Shown: positions 24,084 through 35,178 of the stretch, piece after piece
How the letters are laid out: the number at the start of each line of letters is the position of its first letter
Numbering within the stretch: the stretch's first letter is position 1
DNA from: Macrolepiota albuminosa
Lineage: Eukaryota > Basidiomycota > Agaricomycetes > Agaricales > Agaricaceae
Direction: 5' to 3'
Length of the DNA: 64,000 bases
NCBI GenBank assembly: GCA_027475525.1
Contig: JAMWFC010000117.1
Span: 434,001 to 498,000 of the forward strand
Notes under the pieces: generated by a model
What the model was told of the DNA's origin: nothing
Seen by the model: only the letters and a program-made list of their open reading frames with translations
Databases searched by the model: none
Position numbers and translations under genes: made by a program

Positions 24084-27000
24084 ATGCCTTCACGCATTTC
24101 CCCAGGAACGATTGGCAGACCAGTCACCGCCCGAACTAATGCGTTCGTCATGCACTGGAACAGACCGTCCAACAATTCTGGATATGTATATCATTACGAC
24201 GGTGAGCCGATCTTTTGCCGTTGACCCGTGCTCCCTAACTCGAAATCCAGTTGGTTAGTTGCCTATCGCGTGGGGGTCCCTTTGTCCTGATAGTATCCAG
24301 TAATTCTCCCTTTATGGGATACCGGATCTCGTCCATTTTCTCTAGGGAACAAGAAAGGAACAGAGATTATTATGAGACTGCAACACAATGTCTGTCCAGA
24401 AATCTTCAATCCTCTCGGCGGTCTGGTTTTATCTGCATGATCATCATATTTTTTGCTTAAGATTTGTATAGCATTTGACGGGAAAAAGAATCTCTTTTCA
24501 TTTGCCGAGTACCAATTCAGATCGCAAGAAGTTAGAAACTAAGACTCGTGCTCCATGTTTACTCACTCCGTCTTGCAGTTCAGAGTACCCTGGGAAAATA
24601 GATCGTCACCAAATCGCCCTCAGAAGGAGGTAGCCGTCCGGGTCGCTTTGGTCAAACGAATTGACGTCAGGTCAGTAGTCATTTGTGACACTTTTCGTAT
24701 AACCATTCATTGGGTTCAACTCTATTGTAGCACCCTCCATCGTTTAACACAGGGCGACCCAGACAGTATCCGCCCCGAAAGTGATTCGTCTACTGCTATC
24801 AATATGCTAAATCTTTTCATACAATCTACTCCTCGCATGTGAGCCCTGATTTCGACTACCGACCTTCGACCTGAAACTTGAAGACCATCAATGTAGGACC
24901 GAGCCAAGGATTTTCAACATGAAGAGTTTCTTCACCCCTCATCAAAAATGTCAGACGCATCTTCTCAGCGGGATCTGCCAATACTGATTGATCTTGTCAG
25001 TCACCAGCCAGAGGATCCACCCTCTTGAATTGTGGCGTGGCCATTTCCAGTTGGTCACTTGGTTCTAGTAATGATTATTGTTGACATCTTTCACCTATAG
25101 GAGTGTTAGACCGACCTTAGGGAAGGTTGTCGTCAATGTTGATGTCACCATCGGCGTAATGTGCGATTCTACTTCAATCACAAACATTCACTGATTTCCT
25201 TTGGTCAGCCTCCCGGCAGATAACTTGGAAAAAATATGTGCCGAATATCTTCAATCACAAACATTCACTGATTTCCTTTGGTCAGCCTCCCGGCAGATAA
25301 CTTGGAAAAAATATGTGCCGAATATCTCATTTAAGAAGCATCCGTGACCTTGGCGATCTCAAAGAAAGCTCTATTAAAAAGTTGCGATTATTCCTGAAAG
25401 GGGTCAAAGTAGATGTTGGACTTCCTGGCCATTCAGGTAAACGACCCAAGACGATAAAGGACATTGTTGCGGACGTTGGCAAAATTAGATTTGACAAAGA
25501 TGGCGAGAGAACTACAGTGGCGGTGAGCCTTTCCTGCGGGAGCAAACCTACAGATCGATTCTAATCTTGGAACCAGGAACACTTTGCGACTGCGCATCGT
25601 TACACAATCAGGTCGGGCTCTTTGGGAGTCAAACTTGGTTCCTATGGTCTTTTTCCAATGTCCGCTTGCAAGACAATTCAGCAATTATACAAGGTAATAT
25701 TCAACCATCTCTGCTGTTTGCATAAATCTAAGTGCCTTCAGAATCGATCATCACCAGACGTTGTGAGAGAGGCACTTGAATTTTTTCCAAGAGACCCAAG
25801 GCAGAGGCTTGATGCCATCACCGCTGGTTGGCAGGAGCTCAAATACACCCAATCTCCCTTCTTGATAGGAGCTGGGATAACTGTTGATCCGCAGCCATTA
25901 TCTGTGCAAGGGCGCCTCCTGCCGTCGCCTACCATTACTTTTGGCGACAGCCAGGTTGCTCCGCAGGTCTGCTTTACATTTGCTTCTATCACCTCATGCT
26001 GAGCCCTGTATTCTAAGCGTCAAGGCACCTGGGACGTGATGAGAAGGCGCTTTATCAAACCAGGTCATCTTTCGGCATGGACTGTCGTCGATTTTGCCAA
26101 TTGCGACCCCTCAGTTCTCAATACATTTGTCACTGATCTAACTCAGTGTATGATAGAAAGAGGTCGGTCTTATCCTATCTTCTGTGGTTCTTGACTTGTT
26201 GACTACTTTATGGCAGGCATTAGTAGGTACAACAAGGACAACAATGAATTTTGCTGATTTCAATGCAGGCGTAGGACCTCCCCATGACATTGTTCGTTCC
26301 CCTCCTAACTCCATGATAGCTGAAGTGAGTCTATCATGTGTTTCATGTTAGTCTGAACTGATCTTCTGGCGAAGGTATTGGAGACGGCTGGTAGACAAGC
26401 CAATGCAACCATGATACTTGCTATCTTGCCTGAATCTGCGCCTGAAACTTACCGCGAAATAAAAAGATTTGGTGATATCATTCGAGGGGCTGTGACACAG
26501 TGTGTTGTAAGTTTCTTATTGCTGGAGTTCATAACAATACCAATCATCTCTAGAAATGGTCAAGAAAACTTGCCTCCGATGCACAACAAAGGAGGGCGAA
26601 TCAATACCACAATAATTTGATCCTAAAGTAAGAGCTGACTTGCTTCCACGATTACGTCTATGCAACCTCAGGTTTTGATTGCTAGGATTAATGCTAAACT
26701 CGGTGGCGTAAATTACATGCCAAAAAATCATGCTATGGAATTTCTAAAGTCTACACCGACCATGGTTATTGGTAAGGAAATACAAAAACGCGCCTCCTTT
26801 CAAGTCACCTCACAAACAGTGGTTTCCAGGTGCAGATGTCAGTCATCCAGCTCCTGGAAGTTTCCTTCCATCAATTTCAGCCCTTGCTGCTTCCACTGAC
26901 GAGAGACTTTGCAAATACACTGCTTCAATTCGGGTTCAAGAAAGCCGCACAGAAATTATCCAGGATCTCTCTGAAATGTTCAAGGTAATTATTCTTCTAT

Positions 27001-28051
27001 ATGTTCTGAATAGGTATCATCACAACGACCAAAGATTGCCTTGACAACCTTCAAAAAACTGCATGGCATTTATCCGAAACGTGTTTTTATGTTTCGTGAT
27101 GGTGTATCGGAGGGGGAATTCCAAACTGTCCTCAACAAGGAGGTTGATGCAATGAAAGGTAGGACCCTCTGTACAATGAAAATGTCACCTTAGTCATACC
27201 GGTACCAGGCACCTTACCAGAGACCTATGGGAAAAATCAGTCACAATGGCCAGAACTGACGTTCATCGTGGTCGGGAAACGCCACCATTACAGATTTTTC
27301 GGAAACGCGGAAGCACAAGACCCAAAAGGGAATGGCAACATCTATTCTGGGTTTGTTGTGGACAAAGGTGTGTAGCTTTTTTCTCCTAATCCGTGATAAT
27401 TGATGATGCTCGTAGACATAATACATCCCGTATATCACGACTTTTACCTCCAGTCGCAACCTGGACTTAAAGGAAGTGCGTGAATGATAACAAATTTCCT
27501 CTGATTCTGAGTTAATCATCCTTATCACCTAGCGAGCCGTCCTAGCCATTACACAGTCCTTCGCAATGGTTCAAATCTTACCTCTGACCAGTGTGTCCTT
27601 TCAGCTTCTACTTGACCCTCCACTCAGTGATTTGCTGTTAACAGGCTACAGGAAATTGCGTAAGTGTTTGATTACTGTCTTAGACTTTGAAGTCGAAGCC
27701 AGTCACGGCCCAGATACGCCTTGTGTCATTGCTACTCACGGGCAACGAGATCGGTGAAGATCCCAGCGCCTGTATATTGTGCGTATCTGTTTTCAATTTT
27801 TTGGCGATCATACTTAACTTTATCTTGCTCAATAGATGCTGATGTCCGTGCTATACAAGTTCCAGTCTTACTTGATGCTGACCCTATCTTCCCAGTTGGT
27901 ATGTCGAAGGGCGAAATTCCATTTTTCGGATGATGTGGGTGGGGTGGATGAGATGTCTGTTGCTTCGGACGAACAGCACCATCTAGATTATTTTAAACAG
28001 CATTTCAACGATATCAATGCTCGTATGAAGAATACGATGTATTTCGTGTAG
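24084..28051 (+). CDS. Argonaute protein A; fourth PIWI catalytic residue is Gln
   Basis: Small-RNA-guided silencing effector. N domain: GTIGRPVTARTNAFVMHW, then EIIMRLQHNVCPEIFNP and AFDGKKNLFSF. Linker 1: LELWRGHFQ and SVRPTLGKVVVNVDVTIGVM. PAZ follows around 25200-25690 (DNLEKICAEYLQSQTF, HFATAHRYTIRSGSLGVKLG). MID: TWDVMRRRFIKPGHLSAWTV and TMILAILPESAPETYREIKR. PIWI: ADVSHPAPGS (Asp), SRTEIIQDLSEMF (Glu), FMFRDGVSEGEFQ (Asp), then HDFYLQSQPGLKGS, where the expected SHAG-type His is Gln (27457-27459). It ends in NARMKNTMYFV. At least 15 short exons. A 77-bp duplication at 25172-25327 breaks the PAZ region. The first Met may not be the true start. Family call very firm; loss of slicing is inferred. 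Confidence 0.93.
25172..25327. repeat. Tandem duplication, period 77 bp
   Basis: Copies 25172-25250 and 25249-25327 are identical over 79 bp, within the PAZ-coding region of Argonaute A. Confidence 0.92.
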
Positions 28052-28260
28052 CAGTAGTTAAATTAGCGATGCATGGGACATGTTGATAGTTTCTTGGTTG
28101 TACAATCAAATAAATGGTACTTGATTGATTATGCAATTGTGGAATGTCAGCGGTAGATTCCAGTTACACCAAACGCTGCTGGAACAGCCCACACACGCCT
28201 CTCTCCCATTGACACCCTGGTTTCTATTCTCTTCCACCTATCTTTCATACCAAGCAAAAC

Positions 28261-29157
28261 ATGGCAAATAAAGGATGGTTCAATCTCGAAGCAGCAGGCG
28301 GTGCCATTCCCGAAACTGCCTTTTTTGAAGGGGACTCTGCTTTCCACTTTCTCGGGCTGTCACGAACGCAACGGCTCTATGGATTTATAGGATGGTAAGT
28401 GCATCCTCCTGTCCCTCATAAACACCTCTGGCTTATTATGTCAATCCTCCAGTCTTGCTGTTGGCTTTGTCTTGAGTCTCCTGGGTTCAATTGTGCTCTT
28501 TCTTGGTCAACTCGCATTATTTGCTGGTCAGCTTCGTCTTAGCACTCAGTTTTGCGATGCTAATTTGTATAAACAGTATTATATGTCATTGGGACGATCG
28601 TGTCACTCGTAGGCACTGGCTTTCTCATTGGCGTGCGTTTGCAATAGATAATAATACAGCGAACAACCTGGGATACTGACCGTAGTTTTACAGTTTTTCA
28701 AACAACTCAAGCTGGCGAGCTCAATACTTCTAGTGTCTGTCTGGATGATGACGAACTGACTTACAAACAGATGTTCAAACCTATCCGGGTCGTCGCCTCC
28801 ATATTGTTTCTTGTCTCCATTGGATTGGTGTTCGTGGGTGCATTTGTTCTTGGGAATGGGGTACGTGAGTCGCCTCCATATTGTTTCTTGTCTCCATTGG
28901 ATTGGTGTTCGTGGGTGCATTTGTTCTTGGGAATGGGGTACGTGAGGTCTTAGTGCATTGTGCTCAAAACTGTCTGATTTGCCCCACCCACCCTCAAGAT
29001 ACTTTGTCTCGGTATGTCACGCGCTTCCTTGTAACCCTATAACCCACTCTGACGGCCAAGCAAGTGTTTGTCATCATTGAATTTTTGGCATTTACGTGGT
29101 ACACACTATCGTACATTCCATATGCTCGATCGGCCGTTCTCAAAGCTATCGGATTCT
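28261..29157 (+). CDS. SFT2-like vesicle transport membrane protein
   Basis: Small four-helix membrane protein of the SFT2/Got1 type, acting in endosome-to-Golgi retrograde traffic. It begins [20 protein letters not shown] at 28261, then the conserved [15 protein letters not shown]. Hydrophobic exons follow: [37 protein letters not shown], and after [20 protein letters not shown] the segment [16 protein letters not shown], then [20 protein letters not shown] and the end VLKAIGF. The stop is at 29155-29157. Introns are about 50 bp. A 77-bp duplication (28792-28946) repeats the third membrane segment with its splice donor and would disturb the model. It is convergent with glyoxalase II, about 20 bp apart. 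Confidence 0.87.
28792..28946. repeat. Tandem duplication, period 77 bp
   Basis: Copies 28792-28869 and 28869-28946 are identical over 78 bp. The unit covers an SFT2 membrane segment and its GTACGTGAG donor site. Confidence 0.92.
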
Positions 29158-29177
29158 AATATGCGTGTATCATTTCA

Positions 29178-30354
29178 TCACACAAACGTGCAAAGACTAG
29201 ACAAACTACTGCTAGTACTGTCTCGTGTATTGATACTTACAACCGAGAAAGCCTTTTCACCTACGATAATAAGATGACTGCGTCTGTACATTAAGTCAGA
29301 ATGGGTGACGCACCCTTTAAAGTTGTTCTTCTGGTTCCTCAAGGCGTCCATGATTGTGCTTTCGGGGGTGTCTGTCGTTGAGGCAGTCGCTAATCTAAAC
29401 AGTTTAGCAAGACAAATGAGGAACCTGGGGGATGGCGATATAAAAATCATCGCACTTGACAGCATCGCTCGTGAGACGCATGAACACATTCCATTCCTTC
29501 TCGTCACCGATGGTCGTTAAGCCCGTGGTTACCTCATTTGTCTTAACAAGGGCTTCCAGCCTCCTGATGGCGGGATTGGTGGGATCGATAGATTTGGCAA
29601 ATGCAAGATTTCCTGCCGTGTATTCGTGCCCGTTGTAGACGATAGTGGAGTCGGGTAACGTGCCGAGATACTTGAGGGCGCAATTCATCTCATGACCGGT
29701 TCCTTCGAAAAAGCGGCCAGAGCCTCCAATAAAGAGAGTATCTCCTGTGAACACGCCGCCAGGCTGCATTGTTTTGGCTTTATCTGTGACATAATAGCAT
29801 ATTGAATCCTGGGTATGGCAAGGGGTTGCAAGACACCTTGTATGAATGTGAGGCTATATTTTGGATTGTACATGCAATTGACCAACCTAATGTGCGTGTT
29901 ATCGCCTAGAAGAAACTCGTCTTGATCTCGAACGAGCTGTGACAAGGCAGGGACTTTGTCACTACCGCCGTATATCGTAGCGTCAGGATACTTGGCAGCC
30001 TGAGAACATATCTTCAGGTCCGACTCGAGTAATCCATGGAACTAACACACGAAATCCTAGATTAAACCTTGGATCAGATGCAGCCTTGTTACACAGATAG
30101 ATAAATGCAACCTTGTTGCCTCCACTGTGATCAAAATGATGATGGGTCGTGAGGGCTGCGACGATCTGAACGCCGAGTTCCTTTGCTGTGGCCGTTATCT
30201 TTGGTACATCATATGGATCGACCGCTGCAGCCTTGTTTGAGGTTTCATCTACAAGAAGATAAGCGTAATTGTCCTCGCGAACGGGGAGGGGAATGACTCT
30301 CATGGCTTGACAATGGGACAGACTGAATGACCGGCGAGGGAGAAGACGCAGCAT
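29178..30354 (-). CDS. Hydroxyacylglutathione hydrolase (glyoxalase II), probably mitochondrial
   Basis: Hydrolyses S-D-lactoylglutathione to D-lactate and glutathione, the second step of methylglyoxal detoxification. The chosen start at 30354 gives MLRLLPRRSFSLSHCQAM, an Arg/Ser-rich presequence, followed by the internal start-like MRVIPLPVREDNYAYLLVD. The metallo-beta-lactamase motif THHHFDHSGGN is present, then YGGSDKVPAL, CLATPCHTQDSICYYVTD, GGVFTGDTLFIGGSGRFFEG and the second-metal region YNGHEYTAGNLAFA. The C-terminus carries STIMDALRNQKNNF, the family's usual end. The open frame then runs on about 40 residues to 29178; a last short intron there is possible, so the 3' end is uncertain. 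The 5' end lies in a 77-bp duplication that also extends the frame. Confidence 0.9.
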
Positions 30355-30498
30355 GACCGGATCACGTGTGATCAGCAAGTGGCGCGCGTCCATCTATTAC
30401 AATTAGCAGATGTAACTGATGGACGCAGCATGACCGGATCACGTGTGATCAGCAAGTGGCGCGCGTCCATCTATTACAATTAGCAGATGTAACTGATG
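30345..30498. repeat. Tandem duplication, period 77 bp
   Basis: Copies 30345-30421 and 30422-30498 are identical over exactly 77 bp, across the glyoxalase II start. Confidence 0.92.
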
Positions 30499-30590
30499 TA
30501 TAGATGTCGGGCATTTCATCATTTCGTTCAATATCAACATGATACATGATTAACGAAACGAGAAGGTTCATCAACACGACATGTATCTCT

Positions 30591-30745
30591 CTTACTGTTC
30601 TTCCAGACATGTCGTTCCCGACACCCCCAGCCCCAGTGGCGCACCAGGTTCGTCCTTTCCCGCAATACTTACTGTTCTTCCAGACATGTCGTTCCCGACA
30701 CCCCCAGCCCCAGTGGCGCACCAGGTTCGTCCTTTCCCGCAATAC
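30591..30745. repeat. Tandem duplication, period 77 bp
   Basis: Copies 30591-30668 and 30668-30745 are identical over 78 bp. It lies between glyoxalase II and the membrane protein gene, and creates overlapping short ORFs on both strands. Confidence 0.92.
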
Positions 30746-30848
30746 CCTCGCCTTCGACCTAATTTTAACATCCGTAGAAAAGGCTTAGTTTTGTGTGTTC
30801 GTAGTCTTTTGGATTTTGTCGTAGGTTTCGAAAGAGACAAAGGAGGAA

Positions 30849-31693
30849 ATGGAAACGGGCGCGAAAGTACAACCGCACCAGAGTGATCATGGCGAAGCAA
30901 ATCACGTCACAAATCTTCCACCGGCCAGTTGTCCCCAACCCTGGATTCCCAAACCCTCTTTACCAAATGGCAACGCTCCGACCCCACCGCCTCAGCCAAC
31001 ATTCATGTCACAAATCCCTTCGATGATTCCCCCGCCTCCTCCAAGCCCTATCGTGACACAGCCTCTGCCGTCACACAGCCGACCACCCACAATGCCCGTT
31101 GAAACTGGAGGTACGGGACCAGTATCCGCACTTCCGCCACCAGCAGAGAACACCACTGAGTCACAAGGATCACATCCTTCCGAGCCGTCTGCTCCTTTGA
31201 ATATCATCTTCCGCCACCAGCAGAGAACACCACTGAGTCACAAGGATCACATCCTTCCGAGCCGTCTGCTCCTTTGAATATCATGCACTCTTCGCCCATA
31301 CTGGCTACTAGTAGATCAAGCAGTGCCGACTCCACTAGTGTCACAATCATAAATGGTACTGGTCTCACTGCTCCCAACAGTGATCCTTCGAGCAGTACAA
31401 GCACTACTGGCGCCTCTAGCAAAGTCAATGGGGGAGCCATAGCGGGTGGAATTCTCGGTGTTCTTGTACTCCTAGTGCTTGTCTTGTTTGCAGTCGTGTT
31501 TGTGAGAAGAAGGAGACGAACCAAGAAACCTTCGGCAGAGGTTCTCAACTACTCTTTTCAAAATAATTCATCGTCGGCGGAGAATTCGGTGGCATATCCG
31601 TTTAGTTCTGACCACGCGAGGCATAACCGTTCCTCGATGTCCGAAATCAGCATAATTGGACAGGGGTTTACATTCCCTCCTCAGAAAACCTGA
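30849..31693 (+). CDS. Pro/Ser-rich single-pass membrane protein, unknown role
   Basis: I do not recognise the family. From 30849 the frame encodes a Pro/Ser/Thr-rich stretch (PKPSLPNGNAPTPPPQPTF, IPPPPPSPIVTQPLPS), then after a 77-bp duplication a Ser/Thr-rich region, one strong membrane segment (GGAIAGGILGVLVLLVLVLF) and a stop-transfer cluster of five Arg. A cytoplasmic tail of about 60 residues ends FTFPPQKT. The shape, an O-glycosylatable ectodomain, one helix and a short tail, resembles fungal cell-wall sensors and adhesion-like proteins, but no signal peptide exon was found. The true start may be further upstream around 30600, where another duplication obscures it. Confidence 0.55.
31131..31284. 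repeat. Tandem duplication, period 77 bp
   Basis: Copies 31131-31207 and 31208-31284 are identical over exactly 77 bp, in the ectodomain part of the membrane protein gene. Confidence 0.92.
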
Positions 31694-31916
31694 TTGCCAG
31701 TGATAGCACTGTTTCACCAATTGATGGATTTTGCCACCCTAATTGAACCTTCAATCCGACTGACCATTTTTTCTCCGCCGTTCAGTATCATTCGGACTAC
31801 TGTTGAAAATTATCCACTCTCTTTAGACTTGCATCTCTGTCCTTTTCGTCAATACCTATTGCGTTCGATAAACCAGTTATATAGTAAATTAACCGTGATA
31901 GACCTAAATTAAGGCC

Positions 31917-34793
31917 TTAAACATTCAGAATAGCTTCAACAACATTCGCTACTCTCAGCTGCCTCAAATCTGTGTACGTCTTCGTTTTTTATCAATGTCA
32001 TAGCAAATTTGGCAGGTATCGACAACACCCACCTGACCACAGCCAACAAAAATGATCGGTTGTCCAGTGACATATGTCATTGAGAGTGCTGCTCCAACCT
32101 CGGATACGATAAAGTTCAGTCGTCCAACAAGTAAATACACATGCCAAGGAAGTGGCTCACTTTGTCATCAACAGTATCCCATTTCGTTACGAGCATTCCG
32201 TCAATACCACGTCCCTTTCCAGAACCTGAAGCAGACGAAAAATCACGAAGTGCGCGATCAAACTTTGTCAACTGGTCAACTGCCTCGTTGCCAACGAGTG
32301 CCCTGAAGCAGACGAAAAATCACGAAGTGCGCGATCAAACTTTGTCAACTGGTCAACTGCCTCGTTGCCAACGAGTGCTCCCCTACAAATATGATCTTGT
32401 CTGTATTGTTCACCGAAACCAGCTTAAAGAAACGTCATTCTATCTCAGTTGTATCTTGCGAATAGAAGGGCTACCTTGGCCAGTGCGCGCATCAACGGCT
32501 GACAGAACGAATTAAGACATTTGGTCCTAATGTAACCAGTTACTTAAGCACACCTCATTATCTTGCATTCGACCAGCTGTGTCGATTAAAACAACATCAA
32601 AATCTTTGTCCCTGCCTGTGAGGCTGGGTTAGACACACAGAAAAGAAAACTACTATCTTGCATACCATATGCTATTGCTTCCTTAGCAATCGCCGCTGCA
32701 TCCTTGCCATAACCACGCTCAAAGAGTTCCACACGCCCTTTACTATCCGCAGCACCATTCACCCCGAGCGTGCTGCATCCTTGCCATAACCACGCTCAAA
32801 GAGTTCCACACGCCCTTTACTATCCGCAGCACCATTCACCCCGAGCGTACTCAGATTGCGAACATGCACGCGGAGCTGCTCTACTGCGCCACTCTACGAT
32901 GCGAAGACCGTTATCATCCCAAATCAGACTTTCTTTTGTACAACGACACACCTAAAAGTATCACATGCGGCAATTAACACTCTGAGACCGTTCTGTATTA
33001 ACCAGAAGCAGACTTTTGACAAGTTAGTGCTCTTTCCAACCCATTCACCCCTACAAACGTTATGCTGTATGGCATGCGTTGCTGAGAGGACGTTAATGGC
33101 GATGATAACTTCGTTCGAATAGAGAGAAGAAGATCTGTGGATGTTTTAGGCGTCAAAATACGTGTTAGCGAGCGAGATAGTGCAGTTCGGACAGCGGCAT
33201 TAGTCGCTATAGCCCAGTCAGCTTACTTCACAAACTGAAGAGCAAGGGACACAAACTTTCAAAACTGCCAACTTCCTCCCAACAAGGCTTTCACCGACAC
33301 CTTCGCACACTTTCTCCGCAATTTCTTTTGCAACATTCTTTTTCATAAGATGTTGTTTCATTCCCTCAAGGACAGGCTTCAAGTCTTGTTCTGACAGGGT
33401 TTTGGACCCTGTCAGACGAGCGATGAGGGATCCAAATGCTCCAAGTGAGCTTGATGACGTCTGTTTATCAACAGGGTTTTGGACCCTGTCAGACGAGCGA
33501 TGAGGGATCCAAATGCTCCAAGTGAGCTTGATGACGTCTGTTTATCACCCCTGGTTTAAGAGCCATGGCGATGAACTTGTCCGTCTCTTTCCCTTTGGAG
33601 AACTCCCAATCTTTGACTTCATAAAGGCCCTCACGGGTACGCGTCCCCAATGACTCCTGATCAACGAGAGTTTGAAGATCATGCGACGCTTGTGATTCTT
33701 TCATTCCACCGTCTTTATCAAGGCTGTAGTCGAGTGAAGCCATGTCCGATTCAGTAACTGGCTCGTTACCCCATTTCCGTCCAGCTTTGGCTTTGTTCTT
33801 ACGTTTGGAAGGCGATTCAGTACTAATAGTGCGCGTCAGGTTGCAAAAAGAATGAACGCAGATTTGCAAGACGCACTCGGAAGATGGAACGCTCTCAAAC
33901 CCATTTCGCGACGGTACTCGCCCTCCTACCCCTCCGCGTCGGCCGCCTCGTCCACGCAGACGGGTTTTGAGAGCCTGAACATTTCTAGCAATTTGTTGTT
34001 CGTCATGTGGAGTAGCTGAGGACAAAGACGGAACTTGAAGGAGAACTCGTGAATTCATGAGTTAATCTTTGGGGATACAGACTGGACATACCGGTACTTT
34101 GATCATCAGACGGAGGTGTGCCATCGTCAACCACAGGTCGCGCTGCAGTTCGTAGACGCAATTTGCGATCCTCCATGCTATGTCAAAACACGAGGGAATT
34201 CTTATGCAGAAACCACTCACTTGAGCAGCTTTATCCTCCAAACCTTTAAGCAGTTTATCAAAGACAGCGTCCCAACCTTCAAAAGCTTGTGCGAAATTCC
34301 AAGACGTGAGGTCACCGATCACACTTTTTGTCGAGTTACTTGTATGCAAAGAAGCAACGAAGGACGTGAGGAATGGCTCAAAGTATTTCACAAAGAGTGA
34401 TTTCAGGGCAGAGAGGAGGTCGTTCACGTAAGTAAGCTGGAGAATGCGCTGGTATGCGACCTACAGGGTACGGTTGCGGAAGACGGACCAGAGTGGCCAA
34501 AGACAACATCTGCTCACCACGAATATTAGCTCCAGATCATTGACGAAAGTCCATTTCACAGCATATCCGTCTTTTTCGTATTGTTCTTCAGTAGTTCGTC
34601 CCTCAATTAAGGCTTCTCGAATAAGGGAATTTACTGGCGATGCCGAGGATGATGCGAAGTGTGCAGCCTCTGGTGTGAATGACCGCGACCAGAGAACGAG
34701 TCCGCCTGTTCAAATTTAGCGCCACAGATCTCTGAGATATTCCACCGACTACCTTTGTGTGAGATGGAACAGTGATCAAGCATAGCAAAGAAG
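31917..34793 (-). CDS. SRP101: Signal recognition particle receptor alpha subunit, with P-loop frameshift and three duplications
   Basis: GTPase docking SRP-ribosome complexes at the ER. The start at 34793 gives [11 protein letters not shown], then [17 protein letters not shown] and [19 protein letters not shown], the longin-like SRX domain that binds the beta subunit. A basic linker follows ([17 protein letters not shown]), then the N domain ([20 protein letters not shown]). The G domain has a Walker A region [24 protein letters not shown], and [13 protein letters not shown] (the TKxD specificity motif). The end is [20 protein letters not shown]. Near 33040 one base is missing just before VGKST, so the P-loop is out of frame with its upstream half ([11 protein letters not shown]). 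Duplications at 32225, 32695 and 33394 add more shifts. The identity is secure; the reading frame needs repair from reads. Confidence 0.9.
32225..32378. repeat. Tandem duplication, period 77 bp
   Basis: Copies 32225-32301 and 32302-32378 are identical over exactly 77 bp, inside the SRP receptor GTPase domain. Confidence 0.92.
32695..32848. repeat. Tandem duplication, period 77 bp
   Basis: Copies 32695-32771 and 32772-32848 are identical over exactly 77 bp, inside the SRP receptor GTPase domain. Confidence 0.92.
33394..33547. repeat. Tandem duplication, period 77 bp
   Basis: Copies 33394-33470 and 33471-33547 are identical over exactly 77 bp, at the linker/N-domain border of the SRP receptor gene. 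Confidence 0.92.
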
Positions 34794-35178
34794 GCGGAGG
34801 TCGGGTTGACTTTGCTGTCAATATCAGAGTAAGGTCACGTGAGAATATTTATTTTTAGACGGCACGACTGTTGTTTGATTCAGAAGGACAGGCAATAACT
34901 TATGGCTATGATTTTGTGGGCTACTGACACAGAATCACAACATAGCAATCTCAAGGATTGTAAGGCCAAATTCAAATGTTACAATCTGTCATAAGAGTAT
35001 ATAAATCAGTGTCTTCGAGGGCACGAGTTCGTCGACACACCAGCCACGATTAACGTTGACAGACCAAGGTATAGTATATAATGAATCAATGAAGCGTGCT
35101 AAATAAACCTTGTCAGAGACGGCCGAAATAAATAATTACTCGTATCCACAATCCATGATCAGTGTCACCCCGGTAAGA
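34794..35178. other. Intergenic, SRP receptor to cyclin
   Basis: 385 bp, AT-rich. It holds the SRP receptor promoter and the cyclin 3' region. No ORF or repeat of note. Confidence 0.35.

Noticed and set aside
30592..30900. Overlapping plus and minus ORFs with repeated Pro or Gly segments
   Set aside because: Created by the 77-bp duplication at 30591-30745; no independent support as genes.
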